Position numbers and translations under genes: made by a program | In this document: positions 55,599 to 64,000 of the stretch, one piece after another | How the letters are laid out: every line of letters begins with the position of its first letter | How positions within the stretch are numbered: the first letter of the stretch is position 1 | Notes under the pieces: generated by a model | The model's database searches: none | The model's input: only the letters and a program-made list of their open reading frames with translations | What the model was told of the DNA's origin: nothing | Assembly: GCA_024760905.1 (NCBI GenBank) | Contig: CM045735.1 | Location: 11,862,249-11,926,248 of the forward strand | Source: Plotosus lineatus | Taxonomy: Eukaryota; Chordata; Actinopteri; Siluriformes; Plotosidae | DNA length: 64,000 nucleotides | Reading direction: 5' to 3'

Positions 55599-56033
55599 CA
55601 AGGATCCCTCACGTTCCGCGGTCAATGGGGACCGAGACTCACCCCCGCGACTGCTGATTTAGTCGATCGAAGTAGGATCGACACCCCCCCAACTGATGTA
55701 TACGTACATGTATATGTGTATACAATATCAATAAATACATATTCAACACTATAAATGCTTATAATAACAATTAAACGTTCACAAATAATGCATAAGGTGT
55801 AAATAAAATATAAATACACACACACAGATGCACACCTCACATAAAAATGTAAGTAGTTTATTTTATTTATTTATTTATTTATTTTTGCATTATTGGCCTT
55901 GTTTCGTGGCATTTTCCTTAACGTTCCCCCCTATTTTTCCTTAATTTCCTTATTTTTTTGTATTTTTCAATTAATATTTTTCAAAAACCCACAATGCACA
56001 GAAACTGAAGCATGAAGTAGCGAGGGATCATTG
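55599..56033. mobile_element. CAGGGATCCCTC-family MITE, copy 8
   Basis: TA-flanked; starts caaggatccctcacgttccg, ends gtagcgagggatcattg. Same interior as copies 1-3. Confidence 0.82.
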
Positions 56034-56228
56034 TAATAGGTGTTTGTGCTGGCATGTTAATTCATATTAGTAATTTTCATTACTCAACTTAGTTTAGAGT
56101 CAACATGGATTAATGTTGTCAGGATTTTGAAAGCATTTACATTTCTGACATTTGCTAGACATTGCGACATTTTAGTCTTATCTCTAGCTACTTGTAGTCA
56201 TCCTTTTTTATTATTATTTTTTTTAATA

Positions 56229-57493
56229 CAGGTCCTTCTAAAAAAATTAGCATATTGTGATAAAGTTCATTAATTTTCTGTAGTATACTGAAAACATTAG
56301 ACTTTCATATATTTTAGATTCATTACACCCAACTGAAGTAGTTCAAGCCTTTTATGGTTTTAATATTGATAATTTTGGCAAAAAAGTAAAGAAAAACCAA
56401 AAATTCCTATCTCAAAAAATTAGCATATTTCATCTAACCAATAAAAAAGTATTTTTAATACAAAAAACTCAACCTTCAAATAATTATGTTCAGTTATGCA
56501 CTCAATACTTGGTCGAGAATCCTTTTGCAGAAATGACTGCTTCAATGCGGCGTGGCATGGAGCCAATCAGCCTGTGGCACTGCTGAGGTGTTACGGAGGC
56601 CCAGGACGCTTCGATCGCGGCCTTAAGCTCATCCACAGTGTTGGGTCTGGTGTCTCTCAACTTTCTCTTCACAATATCCCACAGATTCTCTATGGGCTTC
56701 AGGTCAGGAGAGTTGGCAGGCCAATTGAGCACAGTAATACCATGGTCAGTAAACCATTTAGCAGTGGTTTTGGCACTGTGAGCAGGTGCCAGGTCGTGTT
56801 GAAAAATGAAAATCTTCAACTCCATAAAGCTTTTCAGCAGATGGAAGCATGAAGTGCTCCAAAATCTCCTGATTGCTAGCTGCATTGACCCCGCCCTTGA
56901 TAAAACACAGTGGACCAACACCAGCAGCTGACATTGCTCCCCAGACCATCACTGACTGTGGGTACTTGACACTGGACTTCAGGCATTCTGGCATTTCCTT
57001 CACCCCAGTCTTCCTCCAGACTCTGGCACCTTGATTTCCGGGACCACTGAGCAACAGTCCAGTGCTGCTTCTCTGTAGCCCAGGTCAGGCGCTTCTGCTG
57101 CTGTTTCTGGTTCAAAAGTGGCTTGACCTGGGGAATGCGGCACCTGTAGCCCATTTCCTGCACACGACTGTGCACGGTGGCTCTGGATGTTTCTACTCCA
57201 GACTCAGTCCACTGCTTCCACAGGTCCCCCAAGGTCTAAAATCGGCCCTTCTCCACAATCTTCCTCAGGGTCCGGTCACCTCTTCTGGTTGTGCAGCGTT
57301 TTCTGCCACACTTTTTCCTTCCCACAGACGTCCCACTGAGGTGCCTTGATCAAGCACTCTGGGAACAGCCTGTTCGCTGAGAGATTTCTTTCTGTGTCTT
57401 ACCCTCTTGCTTGAGGGTGTCAATGATGGCCTTTTGGACAGCAGTCAGGTCAGCAGTCTTACCCATGATTGCAGTTTTGAGTAATGACCCAAC
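56229..57493 (-). mobile_element. Second Tc1-like element, 3' truncated, broken transposase
   Basis: TA then CAGGTCCTTCTAAAAAAATT is the terminus, with the subterminal repeat aaaaaattagcatatt. Minus-strand frames give a Tc1 transposase: RVQEMGYRCRIPQVKPLLNQ, VMVWGAMSAAGVGPLCF, FQHDLAPAHSAKTT, NSPDLKPIENLWDIVKRKL (last D-x-x-x-x-E of the DDE triad). Frameshifts and a deletion near 57045 disable it. The far terminus is missing: the match stops near 57493. Confidence 0.85.
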
Positions 57494-57590
57494 AGTGGTG
57501 CTGGGTCTTGAACCCCCAATTCTCAGATCAGTAACCCAGAACCTGCGCCACCTCTAGCAATCAGTGGTGCCTAAAACACTGCTATTGTTT
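57494..57590 (-). mobile_element. tRNA-like SINE head fragment
   Basis: In the minus sense, gggttactgatctgagaatt and gggggttcaagacccag resemble a tRNA-derived head with a B box. It sits exactly where the Tc1-like element breaks off. Confidence 0.4.
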
Positions 57591-58386
57591 GAGCCAAGAC
57601 GATATTTGAGGTAACATTTGCTTTTATTATTAATAATAATAATATATATTTTTTGTTATTTATTATTTTACAATACATGTTTTATCAGTGAGATGAAATA
57701 TCTCACGGTCATAATTCTGGAGATTAAAGTTGGCTCTTATTTTCAGGTGAGATATTTTTGCATGCAGCTTTAACAGTAACTCTGACAGTAGTGTGGGTTA
57801 TAATTGAAATCGCAGATTTAGGAAAATATTCTTATTACAATGTGATGTTATTGAAATTGCACGTTCACAGGAACTAGTATGGCGGAAATGCCGCATAACC
57901 AAAAACAATAACAAAAACATAAACATGTTACTTGGAAAAAAAAAGTATAATATTTGACAGGATGAAGCTGCCTATCAGATGTTATTACATCTTCATATGA
58001 AATGCAGTTTTCAGGAATCTCACTTATGATACCAAAATGTTACAAATACAAAGTGAAGTTGATATACTCATTTCATTTTGGGTAGGTAACTTTATTCTTA
58101 ACAGGGGTTTGAGAGGTTGGTCTTAAATGGAATCAGACTGAAAATAAATCTTTGTAACATCAATAAGTTTAAACCATATGGAGGGCTTCTGAAATAGAGG
58201 AGAGTAAGAGGTAGAATAGAGAGGCCTTTCAGGGAGCAACTGGTTATACATTCATGTGGAATGTCAGCGATAGCCAAAGGTCACTTGTGTCTCACGTGAC
58301 AACTTTTAAATTGAACAAATAAAGAATAGGACGTGGTGTTTTTTTTTTGTTTGTTTGTTTTCTTTCTTTTAAATAAAAAATAAATA
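57591..58386. other. ASL intron 4 spacer
   Basis: AT-rich unique DNA; nothing recognised. Confidence 0.5.
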
Positions 58387-59172
58387 CAGTGATACCTCAG
58401 CTCACAAACATAATTGGTTCCCAGAAAGTGTGTGTAAGGCGAAAAGTTCGTCTTCTGAACATTTATTTCCTATAAGAAACCATTAAAATGAGAATAATCC
58501 GTTCCCAGGTCCCCATAAAACATAATTTTCTACTAAATAAGCCTTAAAACTACACAAAAATATACCTTATTTTATGTATAATAAATGTGCTATTGTATTA
58601 TTAAAGAAATAAACTGTACTGTATAATAAAGTCGTTTTATTTACCTTTGTGATGGTAGTTGATGGCTTGATGGAATGGAGTGGGAGGAGGAGGGAGGGAG
58701 GGACTTACTGTTTGGAGGGAGTGTTTGGAAACGCCTACTGTTTGGAAACACCCTTAGCCACACACGCACCCTTAATAGCTTCCTTGTTCTTAAGGATGGG
58801 AGCAATGGTAGACTTAGCGTACTGGTACTGGGACGCTAAGTCACACAAACGCACACCTCGTTCGTGTTTTTCAATGATCTCCGCCTGTGGTGGGGTCTTT
58901 TTCGGTCCCATAATAGCAAAAGTACACTCGATATGGTCCAAAATGTCTATCAAACACAAACCACTTCCGCACTCAAAGAAAGGGGGTGACCAACTGTGAC
59001 GCCGTGAGCGTGCGTCAGCTTCTCGTGGCTGCCACCGTGGCGCTGTTCGACCGCGTGGTTTGGTTCGTCCGCCGAAAACTAGTTCGTCAGCAGAGACTAT
59101 ATGCTCGCAAATTTAATGTTCTTGAGGCGAAAAGTTCGTGAGCTTAAGCGTTCGTCAGCGGAGGTTTTACTG
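58387..59172 (-). mobile_element. Tigger/pogo-like element with a transposase N-terminus
   Basis: The ends CAGTGATACCTCAGCTCAC and (complement) CAGTAAAACCTCCGCTGACG are TA-flanked. The shared subterminal gcgaaaagttcgt occurs near both ends. The minus strand encodes a helix-turn-helix fragment at 58735-58959. Confidence 0.78.
58735..58959 (-). pseudogene. Tigger/pogo transposase helix-turn-helix fragment
   Basis: A frame of about 58 codons from MGPKKTPPQAEIIEKHERGV through LCDLASQYQYAKSTIAPILK to NKEAIKG matches the psq/CENP-B-type N-terminal DNA-binding domain (S-T-I-x-x-I-L-K-N-K-E). There is no DDE domain, so it cannot transpose by itself. Confidence 0.72.
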
Positions 59173-59296
59173 TACAATATCTGTCAAATGGATGAACTGT
59201 TTTCCTTTTTTGTTAAACTGTGTTGATACAAGGGAAATTATGGCCTCTACATTTAAGCCATCCAAAGTAACAGTGAGCACACATAAATACATACAT

Positions 59297-59521
59297 ACAC
59301 ACACACACACACACAGAGAAGTGGTCTGCCACATACACATTGGGTCACCCAGAAAGCAGTTGGTGGTTAGGTGCCTTGCTCAAGAGCACTTAGACTATGA
59401 ATGCCAAGGAAGGGGAGGTGCGGCTCACCCCCACCACACAGTTTTCCTGCTGGTTGGGGAATCGGACTAGCAACATTTTCAGTCCCTAAGTCGCTTCTCT
59501 AACAATTAGGCTACACTTGCC
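59297..59521 (-). mobile_element. SINE-like repeat with CA tail, copy 2
   Basis: A (CA)n run at 59297-59314 is followed by aggtgccttgctcaagagca and a head end around cttctctaacaattaggcta. Same arrangement as 1528-1850. Confidence 0.55.
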
Positions 59522-59715
59522 CCAAAGAATAATCATTAACATCAATATAATCACATTAGCTTTGCAGTCGGACCTCATGTCATGTTGATTATTTTCCATA
59601 GAACAGCGCACCCTGTCATGCTTTATTACTTGCCTACTTTAGATTGGGTATATTTTTATATTTTGAAATTGTTTCTTTTTTTTTTTTTTTTTTTATATAT
59701 ATTGGTTGAATATAG

Positions 59716-59813
59716 GTTGTGACAGATATGAGGCTGTGGTTACGGGATGCTATCTCAACTCTGAATGGAAATGCCGTCCAACTTATAGCTACCATGGTGG
59801 AAAGGGCAGCTGT
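59716..59813 (+). CDS. asl: ASL coding exon 5
   Basis: 32 codons plus two bases: [20 protein letters not shown] then [12 protein letters not shown]. Acceptor TATAG before GTTGTG, donor GTAAGA. Part of the central helical bundle. Confidence 0.95.
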
Positions 59814-59902
59814 GTAAGAACTAAATACCACGAGTTCAAACCTGATTATTTAAAAAAAGATGTGCTTGTATTTGTATCAATCATTGAATTTCTGTTCTGT
59901 AG

Positions 59903-59980
59903 AGAAATCGACATTCTTTTTCCTGGATACACTCACATGCAAAGAGCGCAGCCAATCAGGTGGAGCCACTGGATTCTCAG
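59903..59980 (+). CDS. asl: ASL coding exon 6
   Basis: Completes Val150, then 25 codons [20 protein letters not shown] and SHWIL, plus two bases. Contains the Y-T-H-x-Q-x-A-Q-P active-site segment with the conserved His. The preceding intron is only 89 bp. Acceptor CTGTAG, donor GTACAG. Confidence 0.96.
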
Positions 59981-61027
59981 GTACAGATTGTCAGCTGGGT
60001 GATGCTTGGGAATTAACATATGAACAGACTGGTTCGAAAGCAGGTGGTGGAGATAGAATTTCAGGTGACCTGGTTAGTTTAAATAAATGCAAGTTATGGC
60101 ATCTTTCAGTTTTTCATAATGAATATTTAATTGTAGCAAAGTGAGTTTGCAGTGCAAAGAGCGCTAAGATTAGCAGGAAACACTTTATTGTAAAGTATTC
60201 CCCATTTAATCATTGCTTCACAAAGTAATAGAGTTCGAGTGACTGACATTAGTTTGCATGAATAAAACAAACTTTTTTATGCTGCTGTTAATAGGTGAAG
60301 GAATTATGCCTTCTGTTATTTTTGATTTTTCTTTAAAATTCCTGTTTAAGTTGTACAGTAGGCCCTTGACCATTCGCGGTTCAGCGCTCGTGCTCCCGCA
60401 TACTCGCGGATTGATGACCAACCCGGAAGTAACTGGCATGTGATTCAAATTTAGCCAATAGCTGAAAGCTTTTTTTTCTCCCTCCTGTTGATTGGTTACA
60501 GATTATGTGTACTGTATATGAGAAATGATTAGTTGAACATTTTATAGGACTGATATGGAAGTATCATTGGAACCATTCAAACAAATTTCTATCATATTAG
60601 ATTACATTATATTTTAATACTGTGCAATGACCTGGTGAGCTATCCAGGGTGTACTCTACCCTCGCCCAGAATCGACTGAAATAGGGGCTCCCCATGACCC
60701 TAATTAGGATTAAGAGGTTAAAAAAATGAATGAATTAATTTTTAAATAATCTAATTTAGCCAAATAATCAGTATGTGCATAATTTGTATTAATGTCAAGT
60801 GAAAACTAAAGCACTATGGCCAAGTATGAGCTACATCTAATAATAAGCATTTTTCATGCTCGTTAAATTGCAAAATTCAAAGTTGATGTCACATCCATTT
60901 GGAGAGTAGATTTGTCAACAGTCAGGAAGATGTAGTCATGTTTTAGGAACTTGTACAAGTACATATTTAATAATGCTAAGTTATTCATGTTTTAATGTTG
61001 ACAGTTTCGGTCAATAATGGTTAAAGG
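59981..61027. other. ASL intron 6, left part with SINE tail
   Basis: Bases 60627-60742 are a Mermaid-like SINE tail (gagctatccagggtgtactc, then a gaatgaatt end). Bases 60356-60510 are a repeat shared with 54166-54262. No gene. Confidence 0.5.
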
Positions 61028-61200
61028 GTTGCATGGTGTGTATGGAGAGCTCATAATGGTGTCGCCTCACAGCTAGAAAGTACTTGGTTAGAATCTTGCA
61101 GCTCACTGAGCCTTTGTGTGGACTTTGCATATTCCCTTTGTGCTTGTGTGCAAACCCCCCCCCCCCCCGTTTCCTTTTTACAGTCCAAACACATGCATTT
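61028..61200 (+). mobile_element. Mermaid-like SINE head fragment
   Basis: Head and first third in sense order (gcctcacagctagaaagta, gtgtggactttgcatattcc) with a C-run at 61158-61170. Confidence 0.5.
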
Positions 61201-61548
61201 TTACGTCAATATGACTGACTGTGAGTAGTTCCCTGACAGATTAATGGTATACATAATAAATGTATAGATTTTAGTTAATGGAACATAATGTACAGCATTA
61301 CCACTAAATATGTTTTTATTCTTATATTTAGAAATATTGGAATTTTGACAATAGGTCCCTTTACAAGGCTGCCAACCCCATGAAGTTAGGAACTTGGGAG
61401 CTTTCTCCAAAAGCAGTAACTTGCATGCAAAAACCGCATGATATTTTTAACACAGAAACTTGTGAAAAACAACACACTACTGTTTCCAATTAAACATGCT
61501 TTTATTCAAATTAGTGAAATATATATGCATATAAGAAACATGAAATTA

Positions 61549-61908
61549 GGGCAGTGGTGCCCTGGTGGTAAAGGTGCTGGATCACTGATCCTAAGGTTGG
61601 GGGTTCAAGTCCCACTCTCCACAAGGTTGTCACTGCCCCCCCAGTGCAGCTAACTGGGTTATCAAAGGTCGGCCATGGCTCTCACTGTCTGTGGTGTGAG
61701 GTTCATGTAAAAGAACCATTGCTGACTTTCGACAAGAGTAGGGTGCGTAGCCGTCAGCGTGTTTCTGCCCCTTGGTAAGGGTTATATCAGGAATTGCATC
61801 CGATGTAAAAACCAATGCCAAATCAAACATGCGAATCATTAATATGACTTCCATGAAGATGGAGGCAACCCCTGAAGACAACACCCAAAAGGAAAAGAAG
61901 AAGAAATA
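61549..61908 (+). mobile_element. tRNA-Glu-headed SINE with RTE tail, full-length
   Basis: The head gggcagtggtgccctggtgg has B box ggttcaagtcc. It is followed by the SINE middle, the LINE 5' block (gcatccgatgtaaaaaccaa) and a diverged LINE tail (aggcaacccctgaagac) ending in aaaagaagaagaa. Lies in ASL intron 6. Confidence 0.82.
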
Positions 61909-62394
61909 AAGATATGATTGAAAATGAAAATCTGCCACGAAAATGAAAAGCTCTGGATGAAGGTTTGATGCACTGCCATCTAGCGCTATATGATTGCTTG
62001 AATATTTGAACATGCCTCTTTTTGTTTCGTTTAGGGTTGTTAGATGTTTTATGCAGAGTCGTATTCAGAAACAGAATACTGTAGTCAGATTCCTTATTAT
62101 TTGGACATTTTTTGAGCAATGGAATGCACCATGTGTATCGTTTTGCGAGAACAGAAGTGGCTCTATTATCGCACAAACTAACATGCGGACAATATAAAGA
62201 AAAAAATGGATTGGTAACAAACAAAAGAAGATTTTTATACAAGACCAGAATCATGGAAATCAATGTGAAAAATGGGAGCTTTCCGGCAAAATTGGAAGAG
62301 TTGGCAGCACTGCGTTTTCTGACTAAATTAAAATGATATTGAAAGTTTTCTACAGTATTTTTATTTTGAAGCTACCATTTTGCTCTCATTTCAG

Positions 62395-62472
62395 TCATGC
62401 AGTTGCCCTGAGCAGAGATGTAGAGCAGCTGGAGGAAATCCGGAAACGGGTCAACGTTCTGCCTCTGGGAAG
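62395..62472 (+). CDS. asl: ASL coding exon 7
   Basis: Completes Ser176, then 25 codons HAVALSRDVEQLEEIRKRVN and VLPLG, plus two bases. Acceptor TTTCAG. The donor is GTCCGT, a weak GT site, but the join to exon 8 restores the family sequence exactly. Confidence 0.95.
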
Positions 62473-62849
62473 GTCCGTGTTAACTTCGATTAAAATAGAT
62501 ACAGATACAGCTTTATTAATCTCACAATGGAGAAATTCACTGTTACAGGCTCTTGAGGTACCATCAGTAGGGGGTGCAAAAATAGATACATATACAAACA
62601 TACACACATACATATATATTATATAAGTAAATAATGCACGCTATCAAGTTCTTTGTACCCATACTTGCATAGTCACTTCACATTTAGCTTCATTAATTTG
62701 AGTTTATTCACATAGTCAACATGTATTCTGTCTAGTAAAATGCTAAGTACAAAGAGAGTACTCGTAGAATAAAATATGGCGAACTAGTGAATATAGTGTT
62801 GCACACTTGACAAAAGGTCTACATAATATGGTTGTCCATTGAGTTTAAA
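62473..62849. other. ASL intron 7, first part
   Basis: Bases about 62495-62580 (aaaatagatacagatacagc, ctttattaatctcacaatgg) resemble a repeat end. Otherwise nothing recognised. Confidence 0.4.
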
Positions 62850-63145
62850 GTGGGGCTGGGGGGGATAAGTGGTCAGAGTTCTGGGCTCATGATGAAGGGA
62901 TTGTGAGTTTGAAACCCCATTAGACCCCCACTGTGTTAAGATCCCTGGGAATAGTCTTTACCTCAAGTGTCCCAGTAGTATAAAAAGTAAAATAAGTACC
63001 AGTAAAAACACTGGAAAGGTATTATATGATGGACTAGCATCCCCTCAGGAAAAATTAAACTCCTAGTTGCTTTACACTATGGAAACCCGGATAAGCTCTG
63101 GCTATAATGAGCCACTAGGCTCTGGGGTAAAAATCCCAACAGATT
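62850..63145 (+). mobile_element. tRNA-Met-like SINE in ASL intron 7
   Basis: The head ggggctgggggggataagtg with catgatgaagggattgtga, then taagatccctgggaatagtc and the end gagccactaggctctgg. Sense orientation, 58 bp upstream of exon 8. Confidence 0.7.
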
Positions 63146-63202
63146 TGCCATTGATTTATACCTGAATGTATATGTCTAATTATTTTAAATGTTGTGTTAC
63201 AG

Positions 63203-63255
63203 TGGAGCCATTGCTGGGAACCCGTTTAACATTGATAGGGAACTTCTTCGGAAAG
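63203..63255 (+). CDS. asl: ASL coding exon 8 (last in window)
   Basis: Completes Ser202, then 17 codons GAIAGNPFNIDRELLRK, and one base. The G-A-I-A-G-N-P motif is diagnostic. Acceptor GTTACAG, donor GTTTGC. The gene continues past 64000. Confidence 0.95.
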
Positions 63256-63389
63256 GTTTGCTTTCTCTCTCTCTCCTTGAGTTATTTTCTTGCATTGTGT
63301 TGTAGTTTAGGCACATAAAGTTTATCCATAAATATTAGATTTGTTACAGTGAGATGATGTGTTTATTGTGCAATGGTCAAAATAATGTA

Positions 63390-64000
63390 TACCGTATTCG
63401 ACGTAATAAGCGTCCTGCTCCAATAAGCGACGACCCCCCCCCCCCCCCCGAGTGGGGCTGGTGGTGTAGTGGTTAGAGTGCTGCACTCATGATCGGGAGG
63501 TTGTAAGTTCGAATCCCACTGAGACTCTCACCGTACTAAGACCCCTGGGTAAGGTCTCAACCACAAGTGTGCCTCTGTTCACCCAGCAGTATAAATGGGT
63601 ACCAGTAAAATATACTGGGAAGGTACCCTGCGATGGATTAGCGTCCCATCCAGGAGGAGTTGAATGCTACAGAAACCGGGGATAAGCACCGGCCTGATGA
63701 GCCACTAGGCTCGGGTGTAAACCACCCCCCCCCCCCCCCCAATGTTTTTGATCTTGCGTCTAATAACCGCCCATGTGTACTGGGAGCAAAATTGTAGATC
63801 AAACTTACCAATTTTATTCAATCAGTCTCTGTAATAGTAAAATGAGGCGTTCACTGCCTGTAAAAGTGAGTTTACACGGTATTTCAAGACCCCTGCCACT
63901 GGGGAACGTCTATAATGTTCATCAGTAACAACACATTTGATTATTCTGCCATGCTTTAAAAAAACAGAAAATAATTTGCTGTGTTATCTTGGTAAGTGTC
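63390..64000. mobile_element. Unclassified DNA-transposon-like repeat (ataagcg family), copy 2, split by a SINE
   Basis: Left end ttcgacgtaataagcgtcct, right part (63741 on) matching copy 1 at 33830-34080. The SINE at 63448-63724 sits in a C-run between the halves. The element runs off the window. Confidence 0.55.
63448..63724 (+). mobile_element. tRNA-Met-like SINE, best-preserved copy
   Basis: The head gtggggctggtggtgtagtg, anticodon-arm-like gcactcatgatcgggagg and B box gttcgaatccc are followed by the full body to gagccactaggctcggg. C-runs at 63435-63450 and 63725-63741 flank it, so insertion into a C tract is likely. Confidence 0.8.

Noticed and set aside
58649..58999. 116-codon plus-strand frame in ASL intron 4
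   Set aside because: Antisense to the Tigger helix-turn-helix fragment; no homology on the plus strand.
61630..62263. Minus-strand frames of 127 and 146 codons
   Set aside because: They run through a SINE and intronic DNA of ASL, with no recognisable domain.

Overview
The window looks like a piece of a ray-finned (teleost) fish nuclear chromosome. Spliced vertebrate genes with short exons sit in a sea of fish-type repeats: an RTE-type LINE, several tRNA-derived SINEs, Tc1/mariner and Tigger-like elements, a hAT element, and long (CA)n, (TA)n and (ATT)n arrays. The species is not determined. Exons were assembled by hand from translated frames, phase arithmetic and splice dinucleotides. Repeat names are by motif recognition, since no library could be searched.

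Protein genes. (1) 40-10161, minus strand: the 5' seven exons (322 codons) of a PLAT-domain lipoxygenase whose 3' half lies left of the window. Its second intron has a GC-AG boundary. (2) About 20237-24418, minus: tyrosylprotein sulfotransferase (TPST1-like), two certain coding exons and a candidate last exon. (3) 33249-41469, minus: CRCP/RPC9, the RNA polymerase III subunit C17, complete in six coding exons (146 aa). (4) 50347-63255, plus: argininosuccinate lyase (ASL), first eight coding exons (219 codons), with the 3' part beyond the right edge. ASL, CRCP and TPST1 are also neighbours in mammals, so this is conserved synteny, apparently with ASL inverted relative to human. The encoded products act separately: lipid oxidation, Golgi protein sulfation, Pol III transcription and the urea/arginine pathway.

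RNA genes. tRNA-Val(TAC) lies antisense in a lipoxygenase intron. tRNA-Glu(CTC) and two nearly identical tRNA-Trp(CCA) genes lie at 14.3-17.0 kb between the lipoxygenase and TPST.

Mobile DNA. A nearly full-length RTE/BovB-type LINE (42051-45220) has a perfect 17-bp target-site duplication and only three visible lesions. It lies in the space between the divergent CRCP and ASL genes, next to a relic of a second LINE whose C-terminal part resembles a restriction-like endonuclease. Several 5'-truncated RTE copies lie at 12-18.7 kb. A tRNA-Glu-headed SINE in the same window carries a block of the LINE's 5' region fused to the LINE's 3' tail, the same architecture as ruminant Bov-tA SINEs. A second form of this SINE has its tail swapped for that of another SINE family. 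TA-flanked MITEs with terminal repeats starting CAGGGATCCCTC occur at least eight times. Structural oddities include a perfect 118-bp palindrome, a second AT-centred foldback, and a 55-bp LINE/SINE tail inserted with its own 16-bp duplication.
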